DNA of 44,891 nt, from the IMG/VR virus record IMGVR_UViG_3300049847_000561, positions 1-44,891 of that record. One strand, written 5' to 3'. A program made the position numbers and the translations under genes. Position 1 is the first letter of the stretch. Each line of letters begins with the position of its first letter. Positions 29,428 through 37,506 of the stretch are shown piece by piece. Below the pieces are notes generated by a model. That model was given only the letters and a program-made list of their open reading frames with translations, made no database searches and was not told the origin of the DNA. Source of the DNA: a virus.

Positions 29428-29533
29428 GCCCGCGCAGGGTGGAACTTTTCGTCCGAATCCGCCGAAGGCCCAACTTCCCCCGACTACCGCTGAGCCCATG
29501 CGCCAGCGGTATAAAATGGCTGGGGGATGCTAA
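29399..29533 (+). CDS. Small proline-rich protein, overlapping small terminase end
   Basis: 44 residues from ATG 29399 with AAGGAG about ten bases upstream, overlapping the preceding gene by 29 bases in another frame. The peptide is Pro/Lys/Arg-rich (MVTPKSFPNKPAQGGTFRPN) with a conserved-looking MRQRYKMAGG end and a Cys C-terminus. It could be a real small protein linked to the terminase or a chance frame; the ribosome site favours the first. Confidence 0.45.
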   Translation: MVTPKSFPNKPAQGGTFRPNPPKAQLPPTTAEPMRQRYKMAGGC

Positions 29534-29539
29534 TAGTTC

Positions 29540-29623
29540 CGCTTGAACGAGCCCCTTTTTCGAAGAGGCCGTTCAAGCGCACCCGGACGACTTGCTTCTC
29601 TTCGTCGTCCGCCCTCGAAAAAG
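29540..29623 (+). ncRNA. Predicted pseudoknot and hairpin in the late leader
   Basis: CGCTTGAACG (29540-29549) pairs with CGTTCAAGCG (29570-29579). The loop holds CTTTTTCGA (29555-29563), which is exactly complementary to TCGAAAAAG (29615-29623) downstream. Between them GGACGAC (29585-29591) pairs with GTCGTCC (29604-29610). Together this gives an H-type pseudoknot enclosing a hairpin. It lies in the gap before the gene at 29651. It could control late expression, act as a processing site or mark a packaging site. Confidence 0.6.
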
Positions 29624-29650
29624 TAATCCTATAACTATTAAGGCATACTT

Positions 29651-30145
29651 ATGGCTCAAACAATCCCGCACGCTTTTACGTCCACGGAAATTTATAATTC
29701 CATTGGCCCTGCGCGTCGAGCGACGTTTGTCGCGTGGCGCTTTTTCTCGTTATACGAGCAAATGATCGCGCAAGGTTCGCGTGATGCGGTTCGGATGCTG
29801 ACTAATCTTGCCAACACTGAATTTGCGCCGGACGGCACCACAAAGATTTTAACTAATACGGATGCCGCGCAGATTATCGCGCTGCTGGATCAATTGGATT
29901 CGCCAGTGCAAGCCACCCCAAAAGGCGTATGGAGTGCGCGAACAACCGGCATAACGCGCAACGGCAGTAACCTCGAGGTGTTGGTGGACTTCATTAATGA
30001 CACGCAGATAATCTCGCGTCCATACATCACCGGCAACGGCGATCTTTCGCAATTGCCACAATGGGCGAAAAATATCATCCTTGCGTTTGATCAGCAGGAT
30101 GCGGCAACAGCAGCGTTTGTCCCCGGCCCGGTAGCACTGCCGTAA
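29651..30145 (+). CDS. Hypothetical structural protein
   Basis: 164 residues, with AAGG about nine bases before the start. The first half is helical (ARRATFVAWRFFSLYEQMIA, then MLTNLANTEFAPD) and the second beta-like (LEVLVDFINDTQIISRPYIT), ending in a Pro/Ala-rich tail. It precedes several beta-rich, probably virion-surface proteins. I recognise no family, and no enzymatic motif is visible. The leader before it contains the pseudoknot. Confidence 0.6.
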   Translation: MAQTIPHAFTSTEIYNSIGPARRATFVAWRFFSLYEQMIAQGSRDAVRMLTNLANTEFAPDGTTKILTNTDAAQIIALLDQLDSPVQATPKGVWSARTTGITRNGSNLEVLVDFINDTQIISRPYITGNGDLSQLPQWAKNIILAFDQQDAATAAFVPGPVALP

Positions 30146-30148
30146 AAA

Positions 30149-30835
30149 ATGGCCGTAGCATTTGACGCCAAGGCGTTTGGAACAGCAACCACTTCGAGCG
30201 CAGTGACCTGCTCGTTAGTGGCTGGAACGCCATCTGGCGTCGTTGTTGCGCTATCCGTTGTAGACACGGGCGGCGCAACCATATCAAGCGTTACCGCAGG
30301 ATCGAAATCTTGCACGCTGGTTGGCTCGCAGGCAATCAATTCGTTCTGGAAAGTGTTTGTTTACCAGACTACTGCGACGCCTGATGCCGGCACGCAAACG
30401 ATCACTTTTAACCTGTCGGCTGGCGTGTCTCACGGAGCTGTTGCGCAAGCGGTATCGGTCACTGGCGGCGATGGCACAACTCCAGCGTACAACTTTGTCA
30501 GTAGCGCAATAGCATCAAGCAACGCACCAAGCCAGGCGGTAACTTGCACCGCAAGCGAGGGCGCTGCGTCATTCTGCTCAACGGGCAACGGCACCGGCAT
30601 GAGTACTACGCCGGGCGGTAGCGCAACGCTAATCGGCAATACAGATATTGGCGCTGGTATTGGCTACGGCTCTTATTTGTTCGGAACCGCTAACCCTACG
30701 CTGTCGTTTAGCAATAGTCAGACGCTTGATACTGCCATTGTTGCGATTGCTTTTAAAGAAGCTTCCGCTGGTTCTCCCGTTTTTATGCCAGCGGTTTCTG
30801 GCGCAGCTCTTCCAAACATTATGGTGACGCAATGA
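30149..30835 (+). CDS. Putative virion decoration/surface protein
   Basis: 228 residues, start four bases after the preceding stop. The sequence is dominated by Thr/Ser/Gly/Ala beta strands (SVVDTGGATISSVTAGSKSC, then TITFNLSAGVSHGAVAQAVS), with a Cys in several strands. The style resembles secreted or surface-exposed beta-sandwich proteins such as head-decoration domains. It lies between unknown structural genes and a zinc-finger gene in the late operon. The family is unknown; the decoration role is an inference from build and place. Confidence 0.6.
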   Translation: MAVAFDAKAFGTATTSSAVTCSLVAGTPSGVVVALSVVDTGGATISSVTAGSKSCTLVGSQAINSFWKVFVYQTTATPDAGTQTITFNLSAGVSHGAVAQAVSVTGGDGTTPAYNFVSSAIASSNAPSQAVTCTASEGAASFCSTGNGTGMSTTPGGSATLIGNTDIGAGIGYGSYLFGTANPTLSFSNSQTLDTAIVAIAFKEASAGSPVFMPAVSGAALPNIMVTQ

Positions 30836-31137
30836 AGCAAGGAGGTTACCTGCTCTTCGATAACCGGAATTCCCAAGGCGTCCCGGACGAAGTGATTCGT
30901 CCGCTTGGGCTTCCGTCGGGGGCGGGCAAGGGAGTATTTGAGACAGCAACATACACGTGTAATCACTGTAACTCAGTGGTAATTATGAACCCCCTACGCA
31001 TCCGAGCGCGCACAAAATGCAGTGGATGCAGGTCCTTCATCTGCGACGGATGCGCGGCAATTCGGGAATTTTCTCCCTGCCGCACGTTCGATCAAGTCGT
31101 AGATGAAACACTTTCTTTATCCTTAAGGAGCACTTAA
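30832..31137 (+). CDS. Small zinc-finger protein
   Basis: 101 residues, start overlapping the previous stop (ATGA). It has paired cysteines typical of a double zinc ribbon: CNHCNSVV (43-46 region), CSGC (about 63-66) and CDGCAA (about 71-74), with ETATYTCNHC at the front. Many podoviruses carry this small protein near the terminase or head genes; its function is not known. The C-terminal 25 residues are acidic and helical. A structural or assembly role is possible. Confidence 0.7.
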   Translation: MKQGGYLLFDNRNSQGVPDEVIRPLGLPSGAGKGVFETATYTCNHCNSVVIMNPLRIRARTKCSGCRSFICDGCAAIREFSPCRTFDQVVDETLSLSLRST

Positions 31138-31629
31138 ATGGCAAAATATGCAATGACCTGGCAATCGACTACTAACGTGGCGGTTGCCGATACAGCAAAC
31201 ATGACAGATGCAGGCTACGCAGGATTCTTGCAGGGCGGCAGTTCCACCATGCGCCTAGTGGTCAGTGAATTCTACATCGGCGGGGAAGACACTGCGAGCA
31301 CCGTTAATACAACAGTGGTTGGTCGAGACTCCACTGTTGCGGCGACAGGCATCTCGGGTAACAAGAATGCTCTACTCGACGGCAGCGGCATTGCCCCCGG
31401 CACTATCGCGGTATTCGGCAACACTTCCACTACCAAACCTCAGCGTTCATCGACACTGCACTTGCTTCAATTGTCCTTGAATAGTTTCGGCGGCATTGTT
31501 CGATGGGTAGCGGCGCCGGGAAGTGAGATTTCCGTAGTCGGCAACACCGCATCCCTCGGGGAGATTTCTATCTCCAACGTAACCGGCACGGGCAAGACCT
31601 CCGGCCACGTGATATACGAAGTAGTCTAA
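31138..31629 (+). CDS. Putative head decoration-like protein
   Basis: 163 residues after a good AAGGAG site. It is beta-rich with short Gly/Ser/Thr turns (TANMTDAGYAGFLQGGSSTM; STTKPQRSSTLHLLQLSLNS) and ends with strands typical of trimeric decoration domains. There are no cysteines or enzyme motifs. It sits before the DWP-repeat protein. The precise role is unknown. Confidence 0.62.
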   Translation: MAKYAMTWQSTTNVAVADTANMTDAGYAGFLQGGSSTMRLVVSEFYIGGEDTASTVNTTVVGRDSTVAATGISGNKNALLDGSGIAPGTIAVFGNTSTTKPQRSSTLHLLQLSLNSFGGIVRWVAAPGSEISVVGNTASLGEISISNVTGTGKTSGHVIYEVV

Positions 31630-31630
31630 G

Positions 31631-32710
31631 ATGAATCCCGCCGGTCGCCAGCACTCGATAGAACTAAGGACGTGGCTTCAACGCCCGTCCCTGGGACTTC
31701 TCGCGCCGGCGGCCGTTCCGGGGAATCAGCTCGACTGGCAGAACCCTGTTCGAGCGAAAACCCCGGGACTTTCTTATTCCCTGCCGGAATTCCAAGGGGC
31801 AGACACTTTCTTTGGCCTTGCGGGGCATCCGCAGTATGATTGGCAAAATCCCAAGGGTCCGCGCAGAGCAGTCTATCTGCTCACTTGGACGCACGGTTTC
31901 GATGTAACTGTTCTTTCCCCGCCAGTCGTCGGCCCGGTGGGAGGAATCAATTTCCAAACAGACTGGCCCGTTCCAAAAGGCCCCCGCCGTCCGCTGGAAA
32001 ATTTAACATTCCTGGAAAACCTAACTTATATAATCGGAAAGGACTTCCTTGCATTCTCCCAGAATGACTGGCCTGTGCCTCGTGGCCCGGCGCGCGCAGA
32101 GGCCCTTCGTACCTGGGCACACAACAACAATCGCTATATCGTAATCGGCCCGACGCCTCTTCGTCCGTATGAATGGACAGTTCCTCCAGCCCCGCGTCGT
32201 TCTATCGAGCTGCGTTCGTGGCTAGAGAATCTCCAGCAGACTACTCTCAAGCCACCCGTCTTCGGGCCTCTCGGCGTATTGTCTCTATTCACCGACTGGA
32301 CCGTTCCCCGCGGATACAGGGGATTGCTTCAGGGATTCTGGGACACCCGGATTCTTCTCCTTCCACCAACGCCGCCTGTGGTCGCGGGAAATGCAGGGAG
32401 ATCCGGCAGGCAAGTCATCCCGGCAAAAGTCCCCGCCTCCACCTATCGGGAGACTTGGGATTTTACTTCCCTTCTTCCTCTCGGCGAGACGTTGACTGCT
32501 GCGGAAATGTCGGTTTCTCTCTGTTCCGGCGACGTAGACGACACGGCGACTTTCTTCATCGGCCTGCCCACAATCCGCGCGCATCAGGTAGATCAACTCC
32601 TTGGCCCCTGTGCGGCAGGGAATACCTATCTGATTCGCTGTATGGCCGTCTCTGACCTTGGCCACGTCTACATGTTAGTCAGTTTCCTCTCCACCTCCAT
32701 CCTCCAATGA
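31631..32710 (+). CDS. DW(P/Q/T)xP tandem-repeat virion protein
   Basis: 359 residues. Residues 1-240 are six tandem units spaced 35 or 41 residues, each with D/E-W followed by xxPRGPRR-like residues and an aromatic-rich turn (Trp36, 71, 112, 147, 182, 223), as in YDWQNPKGPRRAVYLLTW and NDWPVPRGPARAEALRTW. The N-terminus HSIELRTWLQ is a truncated extra unit matching residues 190-199. The last 100 residues are a beta-sandwich-like domain (GETLTAAEMSVSLCSGDVDD) that recurs in the next gene. Repeats of this type are found in phage virion proteins, without known function. A fibre or head-surface role is inferred. Confidence 0.7.
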   Translation: MNPAGRQHSIELRTWLQRPSLGLLAPAAVPGNQLDWQNPVRAKTPGLSYSLPEFQGADTFFGLAGHPQYDWQNPKGPRRAVYLLTWTHGFDVTVLSPPVVGPVGGINFQTDWPVPKGPRRPLENLTFLENLTYIIGKDFLAFSQNDWPVPRGPARAEALRTWAHNNNRYIVIGPTPLRPYEWTVPPAPRRSIELRSWLENLQQTTLKPPVFGPLGVLSLFTDWTVPRGYRGLLQGFWDTRILLLPPTPPVVAGNAGRSGRQVIPAKVPASTYRETWDFTSLLPLGETLTAAEMSVSLCSGDVDDTATFFIGLPTIRAHQVDQLLGPCAAGNTYLIRCMAVSDLGHVYMLVSFLSTSILQ

Positions 32711-33006
32711 TCTCCCCGGCAAAGCCTCAGTCTACGCCCCTTGCCGCCAGGTTCATATACGAGCTGGCGGTTGGAGAGACCATTACTTCCGCGGCCTCCG
32801 TTGCGACGGTTTATTCGGGGGCAGATACTGATCCCTCCGCAATCCTCGATGGCGATGCAGTAATCATAGGGAGCGAGGTGGAGCAGGACATCAAAGATGG
32901 TGTGCTCGGCGTGGTGTATGAAGTAGCCTGCACTGCGACGACGAACCGGGGGCAGATTCTTCCCCTTTCCACACTCATCGCGGTAGTTCAGGATGAATTC
33001 GCATGA
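32707..33006 (+). CDS. Small Ig-like/fibre-adaptor protein
   Basis: 99 residues, start overlapping the preceding stop. The single domain (VGETITSAASVATVYSGADT) resembles the C-terminus of the DWP-repeat protein, so the two genes share a duplicated beta-sandwich domain. Similar domains occur in small phage head or fibre adaptor proteins. It has no cysteines beyond one near the centre. Its stop overlaps the next zinc-protein start. The structural role is inferred. Confidence 0.65.
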   Translation: MISPAKPQSTPLAARFIYELAVGETITSAASVATVYSGADTDPSAILDGDAVIIGSEVEQDIKDGVLGVVYEVACTATTNRGQILPLSTLIAVVQDEFA

Positions 33007-33194
33007 TCAGGATAACGTATACACATGTCTGCGATCGGTGCATGGAAGTGGCATACCAGGAAGTGTACTCCCTTCCTTACGCACGGGCGGCGCTTCCTGT
33101 TCCAGATTCTTATAAAGGAATCGGGGATTACTCTTTATGCCACGAATGCGCAGCAATTGTAGGTAAGGCCTTTCAAGAGGCCATGCAGAAATGA
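33003..33194 (+). CDS. Small zinc-binding protein
   Basis: 63 residues, coupled by ATGA overlaps at both ends. It has CDRC near residue 10 and CHEC near residue 46, forming a probable zinc site, flanked by a Tyr/Pro-rich middle. The next gene is the large terminase. Its role could be in packaging or DNA binding, but only the cysteine pairs are visible. Confidence 0.65.
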   Translation: MIRITYTHVCDRCMEVAYQEVYSLPYARAALPVPDSYKGIGDYSLCHECAAIVGKAFQEAMQK

Positions 33195-34765
33195 GCGAGT
33201 CTGTTCAACTAACTGCCAAGCTTATCGAATCTTTCGCGGGGATGTTCATCTCCCAACGATACGATAATCCCAAGCCCACTCCTCCTTTTCACAGGACTGC
33301 GTGGGCACTTTATTCCAGTGACGCTCCGGCCGCGGTAGTGGTTGCTCCGCGGGATCATGCGAAGAGCACGGGGCTGACTACGGATTATATCCTGGCAGAA
33401 TGTTTGTTCCGTTCCTCTGATTATGTGATCCTGGTAGGCAGCACTGAAGAGGGCGCATCAGAGCAATTGGGAAATATTGCAGAGGAACTAACTGAAAACG
33501 ACGATCTCGTCCGTGAATTCAAGATAAAGAAGTTCATAAAGTCCTCTGCATCAGACATCATCGTGGAAATGCAGGATGGGCACAGATTCCGAGTGCTTGC
33601 AAAGGGCGCGGAACAGCGGATTCGTGGACGGTTGTGGAAGGGGAAGAGGCCGAATCTGGTAGTATGCGATGACATGGAAGATGACGAACAGGTAGAAAAC
33701 CCAGAGCGCCGGATGAAATTCCGCCGGTGGTTCTTCCGCGCTGCGAAGCAAGCCCTAGGCAAACAAGGAAAGATTCGAGTGCACGGGACAATTCTGCAAG
33801 AAGATTCCCTCCTTGCTCGCCTCATCGCGTGTCCGACTTGCAAGATTCGCACGCAAGATGTTGGCGATGGTCCTTGCCCAAAATGCGGAACAGAGAAGTC
33901 CTGGAAACATCTCTATTACAAAGCCCACGCAAGCTTCGACGATTTCTCTAATATCCTCTGGCCACAGCGATGGACGGAGAAACAACTCCGCGCACGGCGG
34001 CAAGAATTTATCGAAGACGGCGATAGTGCGGGCTATTCCCAGGAATTTCTTAATGACCCCCAAGACAACGCAGAATCGTATCTCCGGCGCCAAGACTTCC
34101 TCCCCATGTCAGATGAAGATAGGGAAGTGGACAAAAAAATCTCCGTTGGATGGGACTTCGCAGTCAGTAGATCCGACATGGCTAATAGAACTAGTTATAC
34201 TGTCGGTGGGCCGGATCTCCAAAATACGATCCACTTCTTAGATTTCCACGCCGCTCGCCTCAGCCCAACCGTTTCTCCCGCGGAAAAGGCTGCAGGTGAG
34301 TACGGGTGGATCGATCTGATGTTTGAAGTGGATGAACGGTGGCACCCAGGGGTGCATTTTGTGGAGGGAGGGACAATCTGGAAGTCAGTGGAAAACACTG
34401 TCTACACGGAAATGGCGGCAAGGGGAAAGTTTCTCAATCTCCAGGTGCTTAATCCGGTGAAGGATAAGGCGGTTCGGGGGATTCCACTGAAGAAACGCCA
34501 TCGTGCCGGAGCTACTCGGTGGAATACCCGTGCTGATGGCTATACCAGCGCGAAGGAAGAGATGCTTCGCTTCACTGGATTCGCCGCGGCAAGACTGGAC
34601 GATCAATTTGACTCCGCAGCTACTCTTGTCCTAGGCATAGAACAGCACCCTGCGGTGGAAAAGGAAGATTTCTTCACTGATGAAGATTTTGAAATGGAAC
34701 GCGGGTTTTGGAATCGGAAGGAATTGGATAACTCCGGAGGGCGATCGCGTGTCACTGGATATTAA
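33191..34765 (+). CDS. terL: Terminase large subunit with internal zinc ribbon
   Basis: 524 residues. The ATPase carries Walker A APRDHAKST (52-60), Walker B VVCDDMED (157-164) and coupling residues after it; the nuclease half begins with VGWDFAVSRSD, where Asp322 is a likely metal ligand, with later acidic residues (IDLMFEVDE). Between them is an inserted zinc ribbon, CPTC (214-217) and CPKC (229-232), that most large terminases lack. It pumps DNA into the prohead and cuts the concatemer. The end overlaps the TnpB-like gene by 17 bases. The function is confident; the ribbon's role is unknown. Confidence 0.92.
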   Translation: MSESVQLTAKLIESFAGMFISQRYDNPKPTPPFHRTAWALYSSDAPAAVVVAPRDHAKSTGLTTDYILAECLFRSSDYVILVGSTEEGASEQLGNIAEELTENDDLVREFKIKKFIKSSASDIIVEMQDGHRFRVLAKGAEQRIRGRLWKGKRPNLVVCDDMEDDEQVENPERRMKFRRWFFRAAKQALGKQGKIRVHGTILQEDSLLARLIACPTCKIRTQDVGDGPCPKCGTEKSWKHLYYKAHASFDDFSNILWPQRWTEKQLRARRQEFIEDGDSAGYSQEFLNDPQDNAESYLRRQDFLPMSDEDREVDKKISVGWDFAVSRSDMANRTSYTVGGPDLQNTIHFLDFHAARLSPTVSPAEKAAGEYGWIDLMFEVDERWHPGVHFVEGGTIWKSVENTVYTEMAARGKFLNLQVLNPVKDKAVRGIPLKKRHRAGATRWNTRADGYTSAKEEMLRFTGFAAARLDDQFDSAATLVLGIEQHPAVEKEDFFTDEDFEMERGFWNRKELDNSGGRSRVTGY

Positions 34766-35204
34766 ATCAGGGAACTTTTCTAAAAGACCAAGGTCTAATG
34801 ATCGTGCGGTCGGTGTTGATGCGGGGTATAAAGATAAAGTTGTGCTTAGTGACGGGATTCGCTTGAATAAAAGTTTTGATGAAATTGCAGAGTATCTGGC
34901 GAAGGAATACACGACGGTTTGCGTGGAATCGCTTTCGCCAGAATTGTCCTATCTACAAATTCTGCTGAAGCGAATTGAATCCGCGTGCTTGGCAGCAAAA
35001 GTTACCTTTATCAAAATTGATCGTTTCTACCCCTCAACCAGGCTTTGTTTCGATTGCGGGAAGCTGACCGGCCCTACACAACTCCACGTGAGAAAGTGGG
35101 TATGTGGAAACTGTGGAGAGAAGCACGATCGTGACATCAACGCAGCTCGGAACATCCGGGCAAGGGGACTTAAATTGCAGGCACTGGCGGCAAAATCATG
35201 CTAG
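34749..35204 (+). CDS. Miniature TnpB-like RuvC nuclease with zinc ribbon
   Basis: 151 residues from GTG 34749, chosen because GGAGGG (34736-34741) is ideally spaced; an ATG at 34680 lies deep in terminase. The RuvC motifs are VGVDAGYK (Asp24), TVCVESLSP (Glu60) and DRDINAARNI (Asp129). The ribbon STRLCFDCGK...WVCGNCGEKH supplies Cys100, 103, 119 and 122, and the whole C-terminus reads like TnpB/Cas12f. Only 36 residues separate the first two motifs (about 87 in ISDra2 TnpB), and the REC/WED half that binds guide RNA is absent. It overlaps terL and portal, leaves no room for transposon ends or an omega RNA, and no tnpA exists. Perhaps a junction-resolving packaging nuclease. Confidence 0.82.
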   Translation: MSLDIKSGNFSKRPRSNDRAVGVDAGYKDKVVLSDGIRLNKSFDEIAEYLAKEYTTVCVESLSPELSYLQILLKRIESACLAAKVTFIKIDRFYPSTRLCFDCGKLTGPTQLHVRKWVCGNCGEKHDRDINAARNIRARGLKLQALAAKSC

Positions 35205-37270
35205 AATTAGAGATGAAGATTGAGCTGACCAAGGACGTGATTGAATCACCAAATCTCTGCGGGATGCTTTCCGATTCAGATCTCGCTGCGATTGGAGCAG
35301 AGTGCAAAGAGGGTTATGACCTAGACGAGCAGTCCCGCATGGACTGGCTCAAGCGAAATGAAGCAGGGATGAATCTTGCTCTGCAAATTCAAACAGCGAA
35401 AACCTTTCCTTGGCCGGATTGTGCGAATGTGAATTTTCCGCTGGTCACTATCGCAGCGATGCAGTTTCACGCTCGGGCTTATCCCTCCATTATCAATGGC
35501 ACTAACATAGTCAAGTGCGCAGACTATGACGAGTCCGAGCAAATGACTGCTCGTGCGCGCAAAGTCAGCAAGCACATGAGCTGGCAATTGCTGGAGCAGG
35601 ATAAATGCTGGGAAGAGCAAGAGGATAAGGCTATCCTCAATCTTTCCATTGTCGGGACGAATTTTAAGAAATCGTATTACTCTGCCGCCAAGCATCACAA
35701 TGTGAGTGAATTGGTGCTTGCGAAAGATTTGGTGCTAAACTACTGGTCGAAGTCGGTAGAAGAATGCCCCCGGAAGACTCACATTATTCCGATGGACAGG
35801 AATGAGATTTATTCCGGCGTGAAGCAAGGTATCTATCGAGATGTGCTGGAGGAAGAATGGTATCGTTCCGCTCAGGCGCCGATGCCGAATATGATCTCCG
35901 CCGGGGAAGATAAGCGCCAGGGCACAACTCCCCCGCGCCCGGATCAAACAGCCCCCTTTACTATTCTCGAACAACACGTATCTCTGGATCTCGATCAGGA
36001 TGGTTATGCTGAACCATACATCGTTACCTTTGATAAGGCTACTGCGCACGTGCTGCGTATAGTTACTCGCTTCAACGACGAGAAGGCAATCGAACGAGTC
36101 GCCGGGGGAAAGTATAAAAATCAGATCCTTCGCATTCATCCTGATGAATACTTCACTAAGAAGACCTTTATTCCTTCCCCTGACGGCGGCATTTATGACA
36201 TTGGTTTTGGTGTATTCCTTGGCCCTCTTAATGAGGCTACTAATTCCTTGGTTAATATGCTCCTCGATTGCGGCACGTTGCAGACAACGGGCGGTGGCTT
36301 TTTGGGACGTGGCGCTAAGATACGAGGTGGGACTTATACTGTTGCCCCCTTCGAATGGAAGCGGGTGGATTCCACTGGCGATGATCTTAGAAAATCGATC
36401 TTTCCATTACCCGTCAACGCTCCATCCGACGTACTATTTCAACTGCTGTCTCTTCTGATCAACTATGCATCGCGTATCTCCGGCACCACGGACATAACAG
36501 TAGGAGAGAACCCCGGCCAGAACACCCCCGCTTCCACCACTCAGACTATGGTGGAGATGGGACAGAAAATCTACACGGCGATATTCAAGCGTATCTGGCG
36601 TGCGTCAAAGTCGGAGTTTCAGAAGCTTTACTTGCTTAACCGCCATTTCCTTCCAGTAAACAAAACCTTTGTTGGCGGAGCAACACTTCTCGATTATCTC
36701 GGCCCATCTGATGCAATCTGCCCTGTTGCCGATCCGAATCTGACGAGCGAATCTCTGCGCCTTCAACAGGCGATGGCACTGAAAACTGCGGCGGCAACGA
36801 CTCCTGGATACAACAAAGATGCAGTGGAGCGCCGGTTCCTCACGGCACTGCGAGTCGAAGGTCAAGCGGAACTATTTCCTGGCACTGAAGGTCAGCCGCC
36901 GGCGAAAGACCCGAAGCTTGTTATTGAAGAAGCAAAGATCGCAGGAGCGGCGGCTATGCAGGATAAACAACTCGCTGCTGATAGAGAGCAATTCTTGATT
37001 GGACTGCAGGAAGAGCACGTTCTGAACATGGCGAAAGTGGTAGAGCTGACTGCGAAGGCTGAAGAAGCCGCGGCCAATGCACAGAATGAAGCAGCGTATG
37101 CACAGGTCGCTCTGATCAATGCGCAAATTTCCGATGTGCAAGAGGCGGATAAGCGGCTGAATACTCGTATTGAGCATTTCTTGCGACTGTCTGAACTGAA
37201 ACTCAAGCATGTCTTGGAAAGCAAGAAACTCGCTATTGAAGAAAAGAAGTTATCTAAGGAAGCGGCATGA
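35198..37270 (+). CDS. Portal protein (P22-like)
   Basis: 690 residues. Position after the terminase and the layout fit a P22-type portal: an N-terminal region DWLKRNEAGMNLALQIQTAK, PDCANVNFPLVTIAAMQFHA, a central beta/stem region, GTTDITVGENPGQNTPASTT (about 430-450) and a long helical C-terminus (barrel-like, AEEAAANAQNEAAYAQVALI). The portal ring is the DNA entry channel and the terminase docking site. The start overlaps the TnpB-like gene by 7 bases; a second ATG at 35213 is also possible, and neither has a strong ribosome site. Portal identity is well supported by context. Confidence 0.85.
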   Translation: MLELEMKIELTKDVIESPNLCGMLSDSDLAAIGAECKEGYDLDEQSRMDWLKRNEAGMNLALQIQTAKTFPWPDCANVNFPLVTIAAMQFHARAYPSIINGTNIVKCADYDESEQMTARARKVSKHMSWQLLEQDKCWEEQEDKAILNLSIVGTNFKKSYYSAAKHHNVSELVLAKDLVLNYWSKSVEECPRKTHIIPMDRNEIYSGVKQGIYRDVLEEEWYRSAQAPMPNMISAGEDKRQGTTPPRPDQTAPFTILEQHVSLDLDQDGYAEPYIVTFDKATAHVLRIVTRFNDEKAIERVAGGKYKNQILRIHPDEYFTKKTFIPSPDGGIYDIGFGVFLGPLNEATNSLVNMLLDCGTLQTTGGGFLGRGAKIRGGTYTVAPFEWKRVDSTGDDLRKSIFPLPVNAPSDVLFQLLSLLINYASRISGTTDITVGENPGQNTPASTTQTMVEMGQKIYTAIFKRIWRASKSEFQKLYLLNRHFLPVNKTFVGGATLLDYLGPSDAICPVADPNLTSESLRLQQAMALKTAAATTPGYNKDAVERRFLTALRVEGQAELFPGTEGQPPAKDPKLVIEEAKIAGAAAMQDKQLAADREQFLIGLQEEHVLNMAKVVELTAKAEEAAANAQNEAAYAQVALINAQISDVQEADKRLNTRIEHFLRLSELKLKHVLESKKLAIEEKKLSKEAA

Positions 37271-37506
37271 TTGAAGCTGTAGAATTCACTGAATGGAAAG
37301 AGCACCCGGTAACTAAGGCGCTCCTTCTTGCACTGAACGCAAAGAGAGAAGAGTTGCGACAACAATGGGAAGGTGGAAGCTTTGGGGATTATTCTAAAGA
37401 TACCACTATCCTTCTTAATGTCGGCAACCTGGGCACCTGTAAAGGGTATGCTTGGGTTACTGATTTAACGTATGAAGAATTGATCGGAGAATTAGGTGGA
37501 AAATAA
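37267..37506 (+). CDS. Small hypothetical protein
   Basis: 79 residues, overlapping the portal stop (ATGA). It is helical at first (VTKALLLALNAKREELRQQW) then has a short beta region (YSKDTTILLNVGNLGTCKGY). The last codons contain the next gene's ribosome site and start. It resembles small phage proteins between portal and scaffold; function unknown. Confidence 0.65.
   Translation: MIEAVEFTEWKEHPVTKALLLALNAKREELRQQWEGGSFGDYSKDTTILLNVGNLGTCKGYAWVTDLTYEELIGELGGK

Noticed and set aside
34680-35204. TnpB-like gene as part of an IS200/IS605 insertion, or starting at ATG 34680
   Set aside because: No TnpA gene, subterminal hairpins or flanking noncoding DNA exist, and it overlaps terL and portal in frame-compatible fashion. 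The GTG at 34749 has a far better ribosome site than the ATG at 34680.
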